Below, in pieces: positions 37,056 through 49,789 of a stretch of DNA of 64,000 bases; position 1 is the first letter of the stretch, and every line of letters starts with the position of its first letter. The stretch is taken from the NCBI GenBank assembly GCA_030533445.1, contig CM060062.1, forward strand, positions 23,333,329 through 23,397,328, in the 5' to 3' direction. Under the pieces are notes generated by a model. That model worked only from the letters and a program-made list of their open reading frames with translations. It had not been told where the DNA came from and ran no database searches. This stretch comes from Cyprinodon diabolis (taxonomy: Eukaryota; Chordata; Actinopteri; Cyprinodontiformes; Cyprinodontidae). The position numbers and the translations under genes were made by a program.

Positions 37056-37352
37056 GCAACTTTATTTTTAAAAACACTGTACAGTACAGTATTTTATTTT
37101 GTTTATTTTTTTGTTATATTAATTCAACTTTATTATCATTCCACTTTTACAAGTACAGAGCAACGAAATGAATTTTCTGCATATAACCCATCCACTTGGG
37201 GAGCAGTGGGCTGCCATTGTGCGGCGCCCGGGGAGCAGTGTGGGGTTAAGGTTCTTGCTCAGGGACCCAGAGTGGCATTCTGGGTTGCAGTTACTCATAC
37301 GTTATTTTTTTAAACAGGTGTTGATAGCTGTAAGCAGGAAGGATCTTCTGTG
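37056..37352. mobile_element. LINE/SINE-like fragment inserted in the minisatellite
   Basis: AATTCAACTTTATTATCATTCC, GGGGAGCAGTGGGCTGCCAT and GTTAAGGTTCTTGCTCAGGG resemble a widespread teleost retroelement end. It splits the minisatellite array. The ACTGTACAGTA-ATTTTATT motif at 37074-37100 recurs at 49885-49905, next to another LINE tail. Confidence 0.55.
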
Positions 37353-37389
37353 TCCCCTTGGGAGCCAAAATGTGTGTTAAAATGCCCTC

Positions 37390-39884
37390 TACAGTGATGA
37401 GGACACGCTATAAAACAAGCAATTGAAAGGTTTGACTCATTTTAAATAGACTAATAGAATTAGCTAAAAACAAGAACAAATTTCATAAAAGGATTTCTCT
37501 TTTTGTCTTAACAGAGACTTAAATTGTCTCAAGTGAATCAAGGTGGAAATTTTCAGATCCTGTTGCAGAGTAACCTACGGTATGTTGATGGGGCAGAGTA
37601 GGAGAACGTCTTTTCTCCAAGTTCTGACCACACTGAGGGAATAGTGAGGGAGATCAAGTCCTGTGAGCGTAGCCTGTGGCAAGACTGTCTAAGTGAGAGA
37701 TATGAGGACAAGTAGGGCGGAAAAAGTCCAAGGACAGTTTAATGGATAAAGATATATCAATGCAGGAGCCAATGAATTGATAATAATGGCCAGCTCACCT
37801 GAGAATATAAATGACAGTGGTGAGTGAAAGATTTACATCCTGTTATAAACCTCAGTCCAACGTGCTAGATTGCATCGTACATATGGAGACAGATGCACTG
37901 GAATAAAAAGCAGCTGAATAATCTAACAAGGGCATGAAGGCCACTAAAACAAGATGCTTTATAGTACTGAAAGGAAATAAAAATATAAATGTCCTAAGAG
38001 AAAGCCTACTGGTAGTTTTACCTTCAACTGCTTTACTGAATTTTCAATGAAATTTAACAAAAACACACCTCCCTTACTATAATGACAGGTTTTCTGGTAC
38101 TTCTCATCTTTAAGTCTGACTCAGATTAATAGAAATGTGTTGGCGTGCACAGACCTTTTGTAGAATAGGGGCAGAAAAAAAAGGGCATTTATTGCAGTTT
38201 GTGAATTTTATTTATTTTTATCATAAAAGGCCTTTTGTTGAAAACGAGATCTTAGATCTCAATGAGATGAGAAATTTATGTTGCTTATATGACCTGGAGA
38301 CTGGTCGGGTCCCCAGGACCTGCTGCATAAAGGTACTTAATCATCCTATGTAACCTTTTTTTTTATTTTATTTTTCAAAGCCTTTGTCAAATGGAGGCAA
38401 AAGAGTAAAATAATTAATTAATAATTAATTTTTTAACTAAAGTTGCAAAATAATTGCACCTGTAAACCCTCTAAAAAATAGAGCATTCATAGGTTAATAG
38501 AGCTAAAAAAAAAAAAGGTACAAACTATTAAGCTGCCCTTAATACAGATTTGGTTATTGTCAGTAGATCTGCAACAGCCGCTATAACTGGTTCTGTTTGC
38601 TAATGTTTGTCTTTGGTGAACATGAGGTGAGCATGTTTTCATTTTAAAAATAAGGTATTACTGGTTCCAGTGACAGGATTACTGGACTCCCCATTCAGCT
38701 TTAAGACAATTAAGTCAGATTTTGAAGGGGGCTGAGAGTGGTTAGAGTCTTGCAACTGATTGGCCCACAGATCTAAACAGAGGGTGGTATTAGAACGACA
38801 AGCCGCTCCTATTGGCTGGGGAGTGAAGCCAATGTTTTCCCATCTGGCTCCTGTTCTTCAGGGATAATCCTCTCAAATACCTTCACAGATGTTTACAACA
38901 CAATATAAACTAGAAGAGCAGAATTTAATTTTGGTTCCTGTTGGACTTTATCATTGTATCTATTTTTTAATATTAACGTTTTAAAGATCACAAATTATAT
39001 ATAAAAAAGAAAAATCTAAAAATAAGTCATCCAAATGGCTACGTTTTTGTTTATCTTTGGTTTATCCTCTTAAAATTGTATTATTTAGGTCATTGGGTTC
39101 TGGTTTTAATGCATACATCTGATTTATAGCCAGTGGGTCAAAAAAGGCACATTAAAAAACTGTGACAAATTAAATTAGTGGTGGAAAACCTAACTAATGA
39201 ACTAAATGAAGAACTGTGCACTGAAATAAGAAGAGAATCCCATCTTTTAAAGGCTGGAGAACAACACTGACTCATACGCAGCAGAGGGAAAGGATTTGTT
39301 ACATCCTGAATGACAGACTAAAGGATTTTAAAGGCATTCGGAAATTGGTGATCTCATTTATGGGAGAGACGGACAGAACCTACAATACCCTGGGATCAGT
39401 TGTTAATCATAGCACCTACAAAGATGGGACAGTTAGTGGGGAGAGGGGAGGATGGTGGCATACCTCTGTCAAATATCCTTGCCTCATTTTTTTTCATTTT
39501 TTTTTAATCAATGTTTATAGAATTTTAAAGCCAGTAATACTACTGCAGAGTTATATTTATTATGTTACTTTAATGTCTTATGACAACAATATTAGAAGCA
39601 AAATTAAACAGTTGATTGTAGACTGAAGAAACACTGAATGAATGCATTTCAGGTGAAGGTTTAAAATCCTTCCACAAGGGGGTGTATAACTCCATAATTT
39701 TAACACAGGCCCATTATAAATTTATTATTTATGTTCACATTCTGTATGATTTAAGAATTTCTTTTTAAATCTGTTTATGTGAGAACAGGAATGAAGTTTT
39801 CTTTTTTTGACATGGACGGAGAAAAAAAAGCTGCATCTTATGCTCAATAAGGACATTTTCTATAAAAAACAACAAACAAATGTG

Positions 39885-39887
<3 letters not shown>
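37390..39887. other. intergenic DNA, no gene found
   Basis: No conserved frame, RNA gene or clear repeat. I specifically looked for a RHEBL1-like GTPase, which lies between KMT2D and DHH in mammals, and saw none. Confidence 0.5.
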
Positions 39888-39889
<2 letters not shown>

Positions 39890-39935
<46 letters not shown>

Positions 39936-40071
39936 AGCTGACTGACGGTGTAAACCAATTACAGTATTCAACACAGAATTGAACTTTTGTTCCTTGTGTG
40001 TGAGGGTAACAATTAGCAAAACTAGATACAGCTTAGTTTAGTTCATAGTGCACTATATATATATATATATG
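39890..40071. repeat. (AT)n microsatellites
   Basis: About 20 AT units at 39890-39930 and about nine at 40054-40070, downstream of dhh. Confidence 0.95.
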
Positions 40072-40224
40072 AAAATTATGACAGCAAAAGAAGTATGTCG
40101 ATATATTTTATTTCCACCATTTGACAATGTTTTCCTCTATTCATGGGAAAATATAAAATATATAATTCATCATTCAAATGAACAGAATCAATTATGACTG
40201 AAATGTAATTTTTCCATAGTTCAA

Positions 40225-40460
40225 GGTGGACTTCACAGTGGAGCAGTTGTCTTGGATAAAGGTGGTCTTTAGTTGAATCCCTTCTGCATGCAGTGTGCAG
40301 GTTCTCTCCTCCTGGACTCCAGATTTATGACCACTTGGTTAATTAGTTTCTCAGTGGAAGACCTGTGCAGGTTGTGAACCAGCCTTTTCCTTAACGACTA
40401 CTATGGATAGGAAACTGCAAATGCAAGTTGGTGAGTACAGTGAATGGATGAATAATTCAT
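40225..40460 (+). repeat. degenerate interspersed repeat
   Basis: TTCACAGTGGAGCAGTTGTC, GGTTCTCTCCTCC, GGTTAATTAGTTTCTC and GTGAATGGATGAATAA follow the order of the common teleost repeat also seen (other decay state) at 34735-34945. Confidence 0.5.
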
Positions 40461-41152
40461 TTGCACTATCAATAAATTAGGCTGAAGCTCTGGTTTTGCT
40501 AATCATTACCCTCAACCACAAAGACCAAAAGTGCTACTTGTTAATGTATTATTTGAAAGTTCAATTCTGCAGTTAATGCTGCAATTAGTTTACCTGATCT
40601 ATCATCCTTACTTAAAGTAATTATAAACACACACACACGTTTGTTTTTTTTGTATATAAAATGTTGAGCATTTACTTCCTGGTTAAGATGCAGCATTGTT
40701 TTTCTATAGACATCAAAAAACAAAACCACATTCCCCTAAATTCATAGTTACAGTATAGTCATGCTCAATTAAAATATTGATAAAACATGAAAAATAAATA
40801 AGTAAAAACAGGCTGAAAACTACAGATTACCATTCTTCCATCTTGTAGTTGTGCAGCTCTCTGTGCCGGTCCATCAAACCCAACCAATCACAAGGCCTAG
40901 AAGCTGGAAATTCAACCCTTATGCTTAAAAAATTACGTAGATTTGCCAGAAAGCACATTAAAATTGTTTCGTTTTAGTCAATTTTTTGTTACATTTGAAA
41001 AGATTCTGTGACATGAATTTTGCAATGTTTGTTCGCCAAACAAAATTAGTACGTAGATTCAAAAAACTGAAGTTAAACTGAACATCATAAAACGGATGCA
41101 TATTTAGATGCAGACTGTTCCAGTTCATACACACTAAACCCAGAATTAAATT

Positions 41153-41158
41153 TTTATT
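41153..41158 (-). terminator. candidate dhh polyadenylation signal
   Basis: AATAAA on the minus strand about 410 bases past the dhh stop codon, in AT-rich DNA. Position is plausible; not proven. Confidence 0.3.
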
Positions 41159-41569
41159 TGTTTGTTGATATGATACCAAGTCAGTGCTTACAATAGTTGT
41201 GAAATTATTACAACAATAAATTGAAAACTCTATATATTATGATTCATAAAGTATAAAAATAAAGATTCTGTTTTGTATTCATTCCCATCCCATTAGATTT
41301 TTTACATTTTTTGTAGAAAAAGGAAAAAAAACAGCTGCACAAATATTGGTTGATATACAGTAATATATGGCATCGATCCTTTGTGATCAATAATTGTATT
41401 ATTCAACATATTTAACAGAGCGCTTATGTTAGGCATTGACAGTACATTAGGATACAAACAGTAGTGGAAAAAGCCAATTAGCTTTACCAGTGGCTTACTT
41501 TTTTTTCTTATTTGAAATAATGGTAGGTTTAATTGAGGTATGACCTGTGGTCCATGCAAGTTTTAACCT

Positions 41570-42342
41570 TTAATGGTGGAAAACGTTGGAGTCTAAAAAG
41601 GTGCATGCAAATTTGTAGAGTAATCTTGCATACCAGTGTACATCTGATATCTCCAAGAAGCACTGCTCCTGATCTTTCACAGCGAGAGGTTCACTGCCAT
41701 TGCCAGGTTTGTTTATACTTGCTTTGTCCGAGGCAGTCAAAGTGCCAAACTGTTTTTCAGTCTTAGTGCAAGCTGATTGCTCTTCTTTTGCAGTTTTCCT
41801 CCAAAACAACTGGTCCAGTGAGTGGAGAAGTCGCAAAGGTCCAAATGCCCAGTGTGCAAGGTTGTGGTCCTCCAGCAGTGCGTAGCTGGAAACCAGCACC
41901 CCGTCAACAAATAAAGTTCCAGCTTCAGTCAAGGGTGCAAACACACCCACGCTTTCAGTGAGAGAAATGGACACGATCCAAGATCTTTCAGTTTGACCTC
42001 CTGCCGTGCTGATGAGGACACAGTCCCCAACTTTGGCCCTGCTGGCAAACTGAGCCTGATGCTCCCTGTGTCCGCAGTCAGGGTCTAAAAACATTAAATG
42101 ATGTGTAGTCAGGACCAGTCGGTGTCCACCAGCTGTCTCCAGAGACAGAAAGAGAGACTGTTTTTCCTGGTCCCGGTGCAGAAACAGAAGTACTTGGCTA
42201 TAAATGACTTGGCCTGTCCCAGACAGAGCCAGGACCCTGTCGCCAGGGGCCAATGATGACAGAGTCTTCTGCTTCCCTCCAGCAACGGTCACCCGGGCCC
42301 AGCCTGGGAAACAGCCACCCCTTTCCACTGCTTCAGATTTAT
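41570..42342 (-). CDS. dhh: dhh exon 3: Hint autoprocessing domain and C-terminus
   Basis: Residues 191-447, stop TAA at 41570-41572. [10 protein letters not shown] marks self-cleavage; [12 protein letters not shown] and [20 protein letters not shown] are standard Hint motifs. A polar insert of about 50 residues ([20 protein letters not shown] and following) lengthens the protein relative to mammals before the terminal HWYARLL motif. Confidence 0.94.
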
Positions 42343-45300
42343 CTGCAGAGATGATTGAAGAGAAAGCATTCCATATCATTTCAAGAAACTGAAAAAGCTA
42401 AAAAGATGACATATTTAAACCTCACATACAGGGTGTACCTTAATACAGGAGAATAAGTAGATGTTAGTTTTAGCGTTTTATGTAGATTATTTTATAAAAT
42501 TATATATTATATACATTTCATCATTCAACAAATTAAAAACCCACAGAAATCCAAATGTTAAAAGCAGAAATGTTACACTTGACCTACGCAATTATAGGGA
42601 AGACTGCTGACTTGGACAGTAATCCAACACAGTCATTGACATCTTCTGCAGGGAGGGGAGGTACAAAAGATCAAGATGCTGCCTTTTCATTGCATGATGT
42701 ATCCAAGCATATGAATGGAAAATTAAGTCAAAGGAGTGAAAAATTTTATAAAATGGATACAAATGGAATCCTGATCAGTTTAACAAGGTTCAAGTTAGAT
42801 TTACAAGGCGATTACAGCCACTGGAGTCACAGCTTCAAGCTTTTCTCCTTACAGACATATCCTGTTCTCTGTGATAGATTGTTCTTAAACCAAATGTGGC
42901 TTTATAAAGATTTCCCAGTATGACTTGGTTTTTTCCTCTTAATATTCATTATCTGCTAATGGACCCTGGTGTTTACTTTTTATTGGCCAGAAAACCAGGC
43001 CAAGCGACATCCCACAGACCAACAGTTCAAACAAGCTGAAAGCCACTACTGGGCATCCTGGGATACCCATCATGCTGCACATATTCAGTAATTCATGCTA
43101 AGTTGATGTACAGTACATGGATATACTTTTCAAGAGGCTTATATCTCTGTGCCAAATTTACCCTTTTTAAAATTGTTATAGTCAGATATTTTAACTTCCA
43201 AAGCAAATAAATGTTGGTTCTTTATTAGCTAAATGTCATAATAATCAAACTTACAGAAATAAGCTTTAAAATATATAATTAAATGTGAAATTAACAGAAA
43301 ATACGATAAAAAAATTATTATGATAATATTTTACTCTACTGAAACATAGCTGTGGTTGCAAATAATCCTCACCTGCTTTTACCGAACAGTGGATGTGATA
43401 CCTGGACTCATAATGGACCCAGTCAAAGCCGGCCTCTACAGCCAGCTGAGCCAGGATGCCGTACTTCTTTGTTTCTCTGTCATCCGTGGTTATATCCACG
43501 GCCCGGCCTTCGTAGTGCAGAGAGCCTGGAGGGTGGTGGCCATCTTCATCCCAGGCTTCTGTCACACGCAGGTGCACCCCTGGCCACTGGTTCATCACAG
43601 CAATGGCAAGCCTGTTCAAACAGTCCTTACATCTCTGCAAGAGAACAAAACAGAGTGGAGTTTTAGGATTGGAAGAAATCAGTTTACAGGCAAGTGCAGA
43701 TCCTCAAGCCTGGTCCTTAGCTCCAAGGGTGCTTCATGTTTTAAACATCTCATTTGAACATTTTGATTAAAAAACTGGCATGCAAAATAGATCATCATTT
43801 TATATGGTATGCTGGAGCAGCAACATAACTAAAACAAAGGTTAGTAGGTAGGGCCACTGGGGTAGGAGGACAATATGAGCTTTTTTTTTCAATTAAACAT
43901 CACCATTAATACCCTTTTCTTGACTCCGATATTTCACTAAAAAGAATATAAAAATATAAGAATATAAAAAGAGACAAAAGAAGAGTGGAGCATCACCGTC
44001 AGCACCATGAAAGTTCTGCCAAAGACACAGAACATCATTTGGCTTCTAGTTTTTTTTGTTTTTTTTTAATCACAATTTCATTAAGAAAATTTGCTAATGC
44101 TGCTGTAATCAGTCCTATACAAAATATATATTTTTTATTATTATTAAATATGCTATTTGTTCAATAAGAAATGATTAAATCAGATCTTTTCACTTTCCAT
44201 TCTGTAAATGAAGGCTGAATTAGAGACGCATCTGTCAGGATTTTCCTTATCGAGGCCAATTTCTTTTAGGTCTGATTCAAAAAGGCAAATAATGAATACA
44301 TTTTTTAAAAAGTCAAGGTTTTTCCAGCTCATACACATATTTTTGACTTGTTTAATTTCACTAAGAGTAATTAAAAGTACAAGCAGTTGGTTGACTTTCT
44401 TTTATTTTTTTATTAAAAGAAACAGGTGGGAGCTATAAGCCTGTAGGCAGTTTCAAATGAAAGAAGAAAATGGTCAATTCCAATCAATGCAAAATTTTTA
44501 AATCTAAATAAGTAATTTTTTCTTCAAATAAGTGCATTTGTTTATTCATTGAGGAGGTAAGTTAGACACTTTGTAAAAAAAAAAAAAAAAGACAACTTAC
44601 ATTTAAAATAAGAAAAAATAATTGCATTGTTTTATTTCAACTGCATATTATCTAATTATCTTATTTTAAGTGTAAAAAATACTCATCCCATTGGCACATC
44701 ATCCTATTTACCTACTCAAATTAAGGGTAAATACACTTAATTTAAGAAATACTGACTTATTTCTAGATCGTTTTTACAGTTGGCTGCTTAATATTTACCT
44801 TTATGTGAGATACTGAATCTAATTACCATCCAAGTAGTCCTTTACAGGTTTCGTGTCTTTACCTATGAAAGTTTTCTTTGAAAGAAATACTTCTCCATTC
44901 CCTCCTCAGACATGCTCGGTACGGTGCCTAAGCTGAACTCGTTCCAACATCATATTTGAACAGCAAAGGCAGTGCTAATTACTGTAGCCACATATCCCAG
45001 TCAACACCTAAGTATAGAGACCGATAAAACACAGATCCTCCCTCACACTGCTAAAGGCCATCTGAGCTTTGTGCAAACAAACTGTCTGCAACCTACTGTA
45101 GCCAGTTTAGCAAATTCTTTGGCCTTTTCATCAGGGTTGCAGAATAATCAAGGCCATTCTCTGCCTTTCCAGATTGTTCCAGGCTCTAGTAAGACACTTT
45201 CACCCCCAAGACATTTGATCAAATGTGTGCACAGTGACTCTTAACACCCCCATGGCTATAATGTTGCAGACTGTGTCAGCATTGTCGCAAAATAGTTGGG

Positions 45301-47356
45301 GGAACCAAAAAGATGATGAGAGCAGCAGCTTCTGAGATGCAGTCGTTATTTCTTCAGAGCATGATCAGTTGAGTCATTTTATTGCCTCTACAAGGTTTTA
45401 TGTTTGTTTTTTTCCCCCCAAGAATAAATTTAGGCAAGAAAATAAGAGAAAAGGCAATAAAATAAGGATGAAAGCAAGATCAAGAGCACGGTGAGAAAAA
45501 AGCAATGTAGAGGAGGGTAGAGGTTGAGGCGAACAAGGAGGCCAGAGGGGAAGAATGTATGGGCTTGGACTTGGGAATGTGACAGAAAGAGTGAGAAAGA
45601 GTGAGGGGCAGAAAACAAACTGGGTACATTTCTCTGGCAATGCCATTGAAGAGAGGCGTTTCATTGTCACAACTACAATAGTCGCTTTTCCAACGGTGCA
45701 ATTACTTCAGCAGGCGGGAATTTTAGTATAGGCGACCTTTTCGGAGTTCTCGAAGTGACGCACAAAGAGCGTCTTTCACGTGTACAGGGGGTCACATGCA
45801 CACATACACACGTTCTGATTGGGAACACAGAGGGTATGCATATACAATTAAAGATTTCCATCACATAAAATCACTCCAGAAGTGGGAAGGAATACTGATC
45901 TGCATCCTAAACATTCCCTGCGGTGCAAACACAAATGGATAATTCTTCTGGTAAGGAAACAAAGTCTGCAACTCAAATCGTTTTGTTTTGTTTCACAAAG
46001 TCTTTGGTTAAAGATTAAAAAGGAACAGTTTCTGTGCGGAGCATGTGTGCAGAATTACATCCTGATCTTGTCATCTATAAAAGCTGCAGCAGGTGGAACA
46101 AAGGTTTCAGAAAACAATGACTGAGGTGCCTTGATTTAATATTAAGGTAACATATTAGCATTGCAAAAACTATATGATCTGTAAATGCCAGTCAGCATCT
46201 GTCTGCAAAAATTAGGTGGACAGTAATACAACAAACAAATCCACAGATTTAATCAACCAACCTGTCTTTGATCACTGAGCAGCTGATCAAATAGCTGAAA
46301 TGTATTATCCGCTCATTCAGTAATTGCATTAAAATGAAAATCTCCCAACAATTTAGGCTTAGGGACAAATGCTTTAATGAATAATCTTATATTTCCATTT
46401 TTTTTCTCCGTTTGTCAACCCATTTTTTCAGCTAATTTATGCATTTAGCGAGAAAAATTCACAAAATGCATCTCTTTAAAACAAAATACAGCAAGTTTTC
46501 TCTTCTATGCATTATATTCAATTAAATAAATAGAGGTAAAACTATCAGAGACAAGGAGAGTTAAATCAGATGCCAGACAATGCCTTTTTGGTGGACCTGT
46601 CAAAATGACCTTTAAATCAAAAGCACAGTTTTTCACTAATGGGTTATATTCTTTCTTTAGAATACAGACTTCTAAAATCATGGGGGCAGAGCATGGTTTA
46701 AAGGAGGGACAGGGACTCCATAGGGAAGAAGGAGATTATCTGGGATTTGATTACGCACATTAAGACTTTCTCTGAATGTCTTCTCTCAGTTTCTCTGCCC
46801 ATTTTCTCTCTGATAATTCTTGATGATGTCCACAGGCTTTATCAGCAAAAATCATGATCGGAAGTAAAACCTCTAAGAAAATCAAATATCGGTGTCATCC
46901 AGGAAAAACCTGATCAGTGCATCTTTCCCATTTGATTGTAAAGATGAACAAATCTTTATTGTTTGTTCTGACAATTAACCCCTTTAAGGGGAGTTTTCCA
47001 ACTGAAATCAAATGAGAAATGTATAACCACACCATTATAGGCCTTACCTTGGTCATGACCCGGTCTGCGCTGGTGTTCTCCTCATCCTTGAAGACAATGT
47101 CTGGGTTGTAGTTGCACACCAGCTGATTGAAGCGCTCCGAGGTGCGTGAGATCTTGCCCTCAGCCCTGCCACTGGCCCCAAGGGTGTTCTCTGAGAAGTT
47201 TGGGAAGAACTGCTTGTAACGCATCGGTGTGAGCTTCCTGGGCCTGGAACGCGTGCCGTACCCAGGACCCGGTCCACATCCCTGGACCACGCCTAACCAG
47301 GTACAAGCAGCGAGCAGGCCGAGCGGTGCCAGGCTGGCCCACCACAACTGCTTCAT
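41570..47356 (-). CDS. dhh: dhh, desert hedgehog, complete three-exon coding region
   Basis: Secreted morphogen precursor of 447 aa (human DHH is 396). The exons 47048-47356, 43373-43634 and 41570-42342 (309+262+773 bases including stop) have the intron positions typical of hedgehog genes. Residues 1-26 are a signal peptide, Cys27 starts the mature CGPG motif (palmitoylation site), and 27-200 is the signalling domain. It carries [13 protein letters not shown] (calcium/CDO-binding face), [23 protein letters not shown] and the zinc-site His in HIHCSVKA. Gly200-Cys201-Phe202 is the autocleavage/cholesterol site. The Hint domain follows, with TTHHL as the catalytic TxxH motif. DHH rather than SHH/IHH is inferred from the kmt2d and lmbr1l neighbours and the C-terminal [11 protein letters not shown]. 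Two extra cysteines (81, 108) are unusual. Confidence 0.95.
43373..43634 (-). CDS. dhh: dhh exon 2: second half of the Hedge domain
   Basis: Residues 104-190 plus one base of the next codon. [20 protein letters not shown] carries an unexpected Cys where relatives have Lys or Arg-type residues. The zinc and calcium ligand motifs are intact. Confidence 0.95.
43635..47047. other. dhh first intron
   Basis: 3.4 kb, mostly AT-rich. A more complex, low-repeat segment lies at about 44870-45260 and could be a regulatory element, but nothing in the sequence proves it. Confidence 0.4.
47048..47356 (-). CDS. dhh: dhh exon 1: signal peptide and first half of the Hedge domain
   Basis: Residues 1-103. Start codon at 47354-47356; hydrophobic core [16 protein letters not shown] precedes the conserved CGPG. 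The basic motif RSRPRK replaces the longer KRR-type heparin-binding motif of SHH. The exon ends exactly in MTK before a GTAAGG donor, the usual hedgehog intron-1 position. Confidence 0.95.
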
Positions 47357-48419
47357 TGGGGAGGGTTGGAGCTCAGAGGCTCAGGGTGACAGCCCAGTTC
47401 AAGGTGTGTGACAGCACCTGAAGGAGGGTAGGATCTTGGTCCATACTAAATCATGGACTGCTGGTGCTGATGGACTAAAAGGAACAAACCTACAATGCAC
47501 AAATCTGGGGGTTTTAGATTGTTTTGTATAAAATAGGCATTGATCAAAAGTAAGTTTAAATCTATAAAGTGGATGCTGCAGCTTCTACAACAAAAAAAGG
47601 CAGTTCAAAAAAGTGATCTGATTGGTTAAAGTATTGCTAAAGTTAAAGCAGCATGAGGTCTGTGATGATGGATCTCCTGGATTCCTCCGCAGGTGTTTTG
47701 GAGGGTTTCTCCTCACTTACCGCTTCCCTTTCCTCTCTAACTCCTCTTAAGGAGGCGCACACCTAAAGTCCGACGCTTTCCCTGACTTTCAAACCTTCCT
47801 CTGGCGCTGACATCCTCTTTGTGCGTCCTAATTTCTCGCCTCTTTTTTAGACCTGCTTTCTGTTTCGTCCACCGTCTCCGGTCGCGTCCCTGCGCTCCTG
47901 GCCACCTTGCGCCAGCCATTGGGTCTTATTAGCATCCGGACAGATTGCCCTCCCTTCCTCTGCGCGCACAGCACACGCCTCCAATTCAGCCATACAAAGA
48001 ACATATAATGTTAACACAATGACCATCAATTACCCACTCCGGATGATTAACCCTTCCATCATATATGGATATATTTGTGTTTTTCTTCAAAAGAGCTTTT
48101 ACACTTGAAAAGGTGTAAAGATACAAATTTAAATAGCATTGAAAAGTTTTTAACTTTAACAGATTCATATTTAAAATAAAGAAATAGAATTGCTGCATAT
48201 AGAGTAATATTTTAAACATTTATTTTGTTAAACTTCATTAACTAAGCTCAAAAGCTCTCTGAAATTGTGAGAATCACATAAGTGCAATAAAAACTGATCT
48301 AAAAAAAAAAAAAAACACAAAACAGAAGCTGATAGTTATCCATACACTGGATCCTCTAGAACAGTTTTTCCTAACCTTTTTTGGATTGTGTTTCCCTTTG
48401 GGCATTTTGTCTCACCATG
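47357..48419. promoter_or_regulatory. dhh: dhh 5' flank and presumed promoter
   Basis: The 600 bases upstream of the dhh start include a GC-richer stretch at 47700-48000. No TATA box or start site could be fixed; assignment is by position only. Confidence 0.35.
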
Positions 48420-49495
48420 AGTACCCCTAGGCAGTTGCCTAAGACCCTAAGTTCCTGGGGGCCCCATAAAACTCTTTAACTTTTCCTTATTTGTGCACAT
48501 TAATTATGTTTTTGATCAGAGGCGTAGCCAGAAATCCTTTAAAAGTGTGGCCAGGCAATAACCAATGTACACTGAGGGATGGCCAAAAGCGGATAGGCGC
48601 CAGAACCTCAGGGTCAATCTACAAAAGGAAAATTAACAAGCAGAACATCCCTATTTCTAAATAAAGACAAACTATAATTTTCTACAGCCTTTGCTAACAA
48701 ATAGACGCATCTACAGTGGATAAAACTCTTTTAGTTTTGAGTTCTGGGTTGTAAATCTTTACCATTGTCATTACTTACCTACTTGTATCAATAAACATTC
48801 TGCATAAAATTTATATTTACAAGCACTAATATCAACATAAATTGATTATTTGATAGGTTTTTATTAAAATTGTTATTTATCTCTAATTTCACTGTAGACT
48901 CCTAGATGACTTTCAGGGACACATAATTTTCTCTTTTCCCCATATAACAGAAAATCTAGTTCTGAAAAGAGCATGAATTCTGTACTTATCATATTTGATG
49001 TTAGTATATTGATGTGTTTAATTAACCACAAGAAATGAAAATTTTTTGACCACCCCTGGCCCCCCATCTGGCTATGCCACTGTTTTTGATAAAAATCCTT
49101 TTAAAATCCATTCCTGCAGCTATTATTTCATACAAATAAAAAATGGAGAACAGATAAGCTTGTCTACAGTGAAAAGAAGGGCTGAGATATTTACTTTTGC
49201 TGTCGCCTTTTTGAAAAACACAGGAAGAGCAATCAGCTAAGTGAGCTTAGTGCTTCCATTCCTTTTCCATTTTTGAGACAGCACGAAAAGTCAGCTGAGT
49301 ACAAAACATAGAGAGGAAAACAAGAAGAAAAGGGACAAGAAGAGAGGGACAAAATGTTAAACAAATAATGTATGTATATTCTATTAAAATATCTGTATGA
49401 TGGTTCTGTTTTATGTGTTGTCTTTTCAATTCAGAGGGCCCCCTGCTTGTCTTTGCCTAGGGCCCCAAATTTCCTAAATCAACCCCTGCCTCTCA
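48420..49495. mobile_element. outer DNA element hosting the hAT insertion
   Basis: Outside the hAT element, CCTAGGCAGTTGCC...GGGGGCCCC (48427-48466) faces GAGGGCCCCCTGCTTGTCTT and GCCTAGGGCCCC (49433-49468) in inverted orientation. This suggests an older element into which the hAT element jumped. Boundaries are approximate. Confidence 0.45.
48509..49090. mobile_element. hAT-type non-autonomous element with exact 8-bp target duplication
   Basis: The body 48517-49082 (566 bp) begins CAGAGGCGTAGCCAG and ends CTGGCTATGCCACTG (15-bp inverted ends). It is flanked by TTTTTGAT at 48509-48516 and 49083-49090. It is AT-rich inside, with no transposase. Confidence 0.85.
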
Positions 49496-49789
49496 GTCAA
49501 AAGGATTGATGATTTTCCAAAAATGAAATGTACAATAAATGATTATAAAATAAAAACTATTTTACTTACTATTTTATTTTACTTAAATCTGTTAATCTGA
49601 GCATTTAATTCATATCATTGTATGTTTTCCATTTCATATAAAAAATAAATTAAAACTGGAGTTCTATCAGACTCCACAACCACCACTGTTCCCAACGACC
49701 TCAATAAGATGTTTTATTCATGCTGAGTTTGCAGTTTCTACCTTAGTCAGTTAAATAACCTGCTGCTGTCATTTTGCACATATCTGATG

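Noticed and set aside
45398..45864. Hydrophobic minus-strand frames in dhh intron 1
   Set aside because: Low-complexity Leu/Ser/Phe-rich products of a purine-rich tract; no start context or splice logic.
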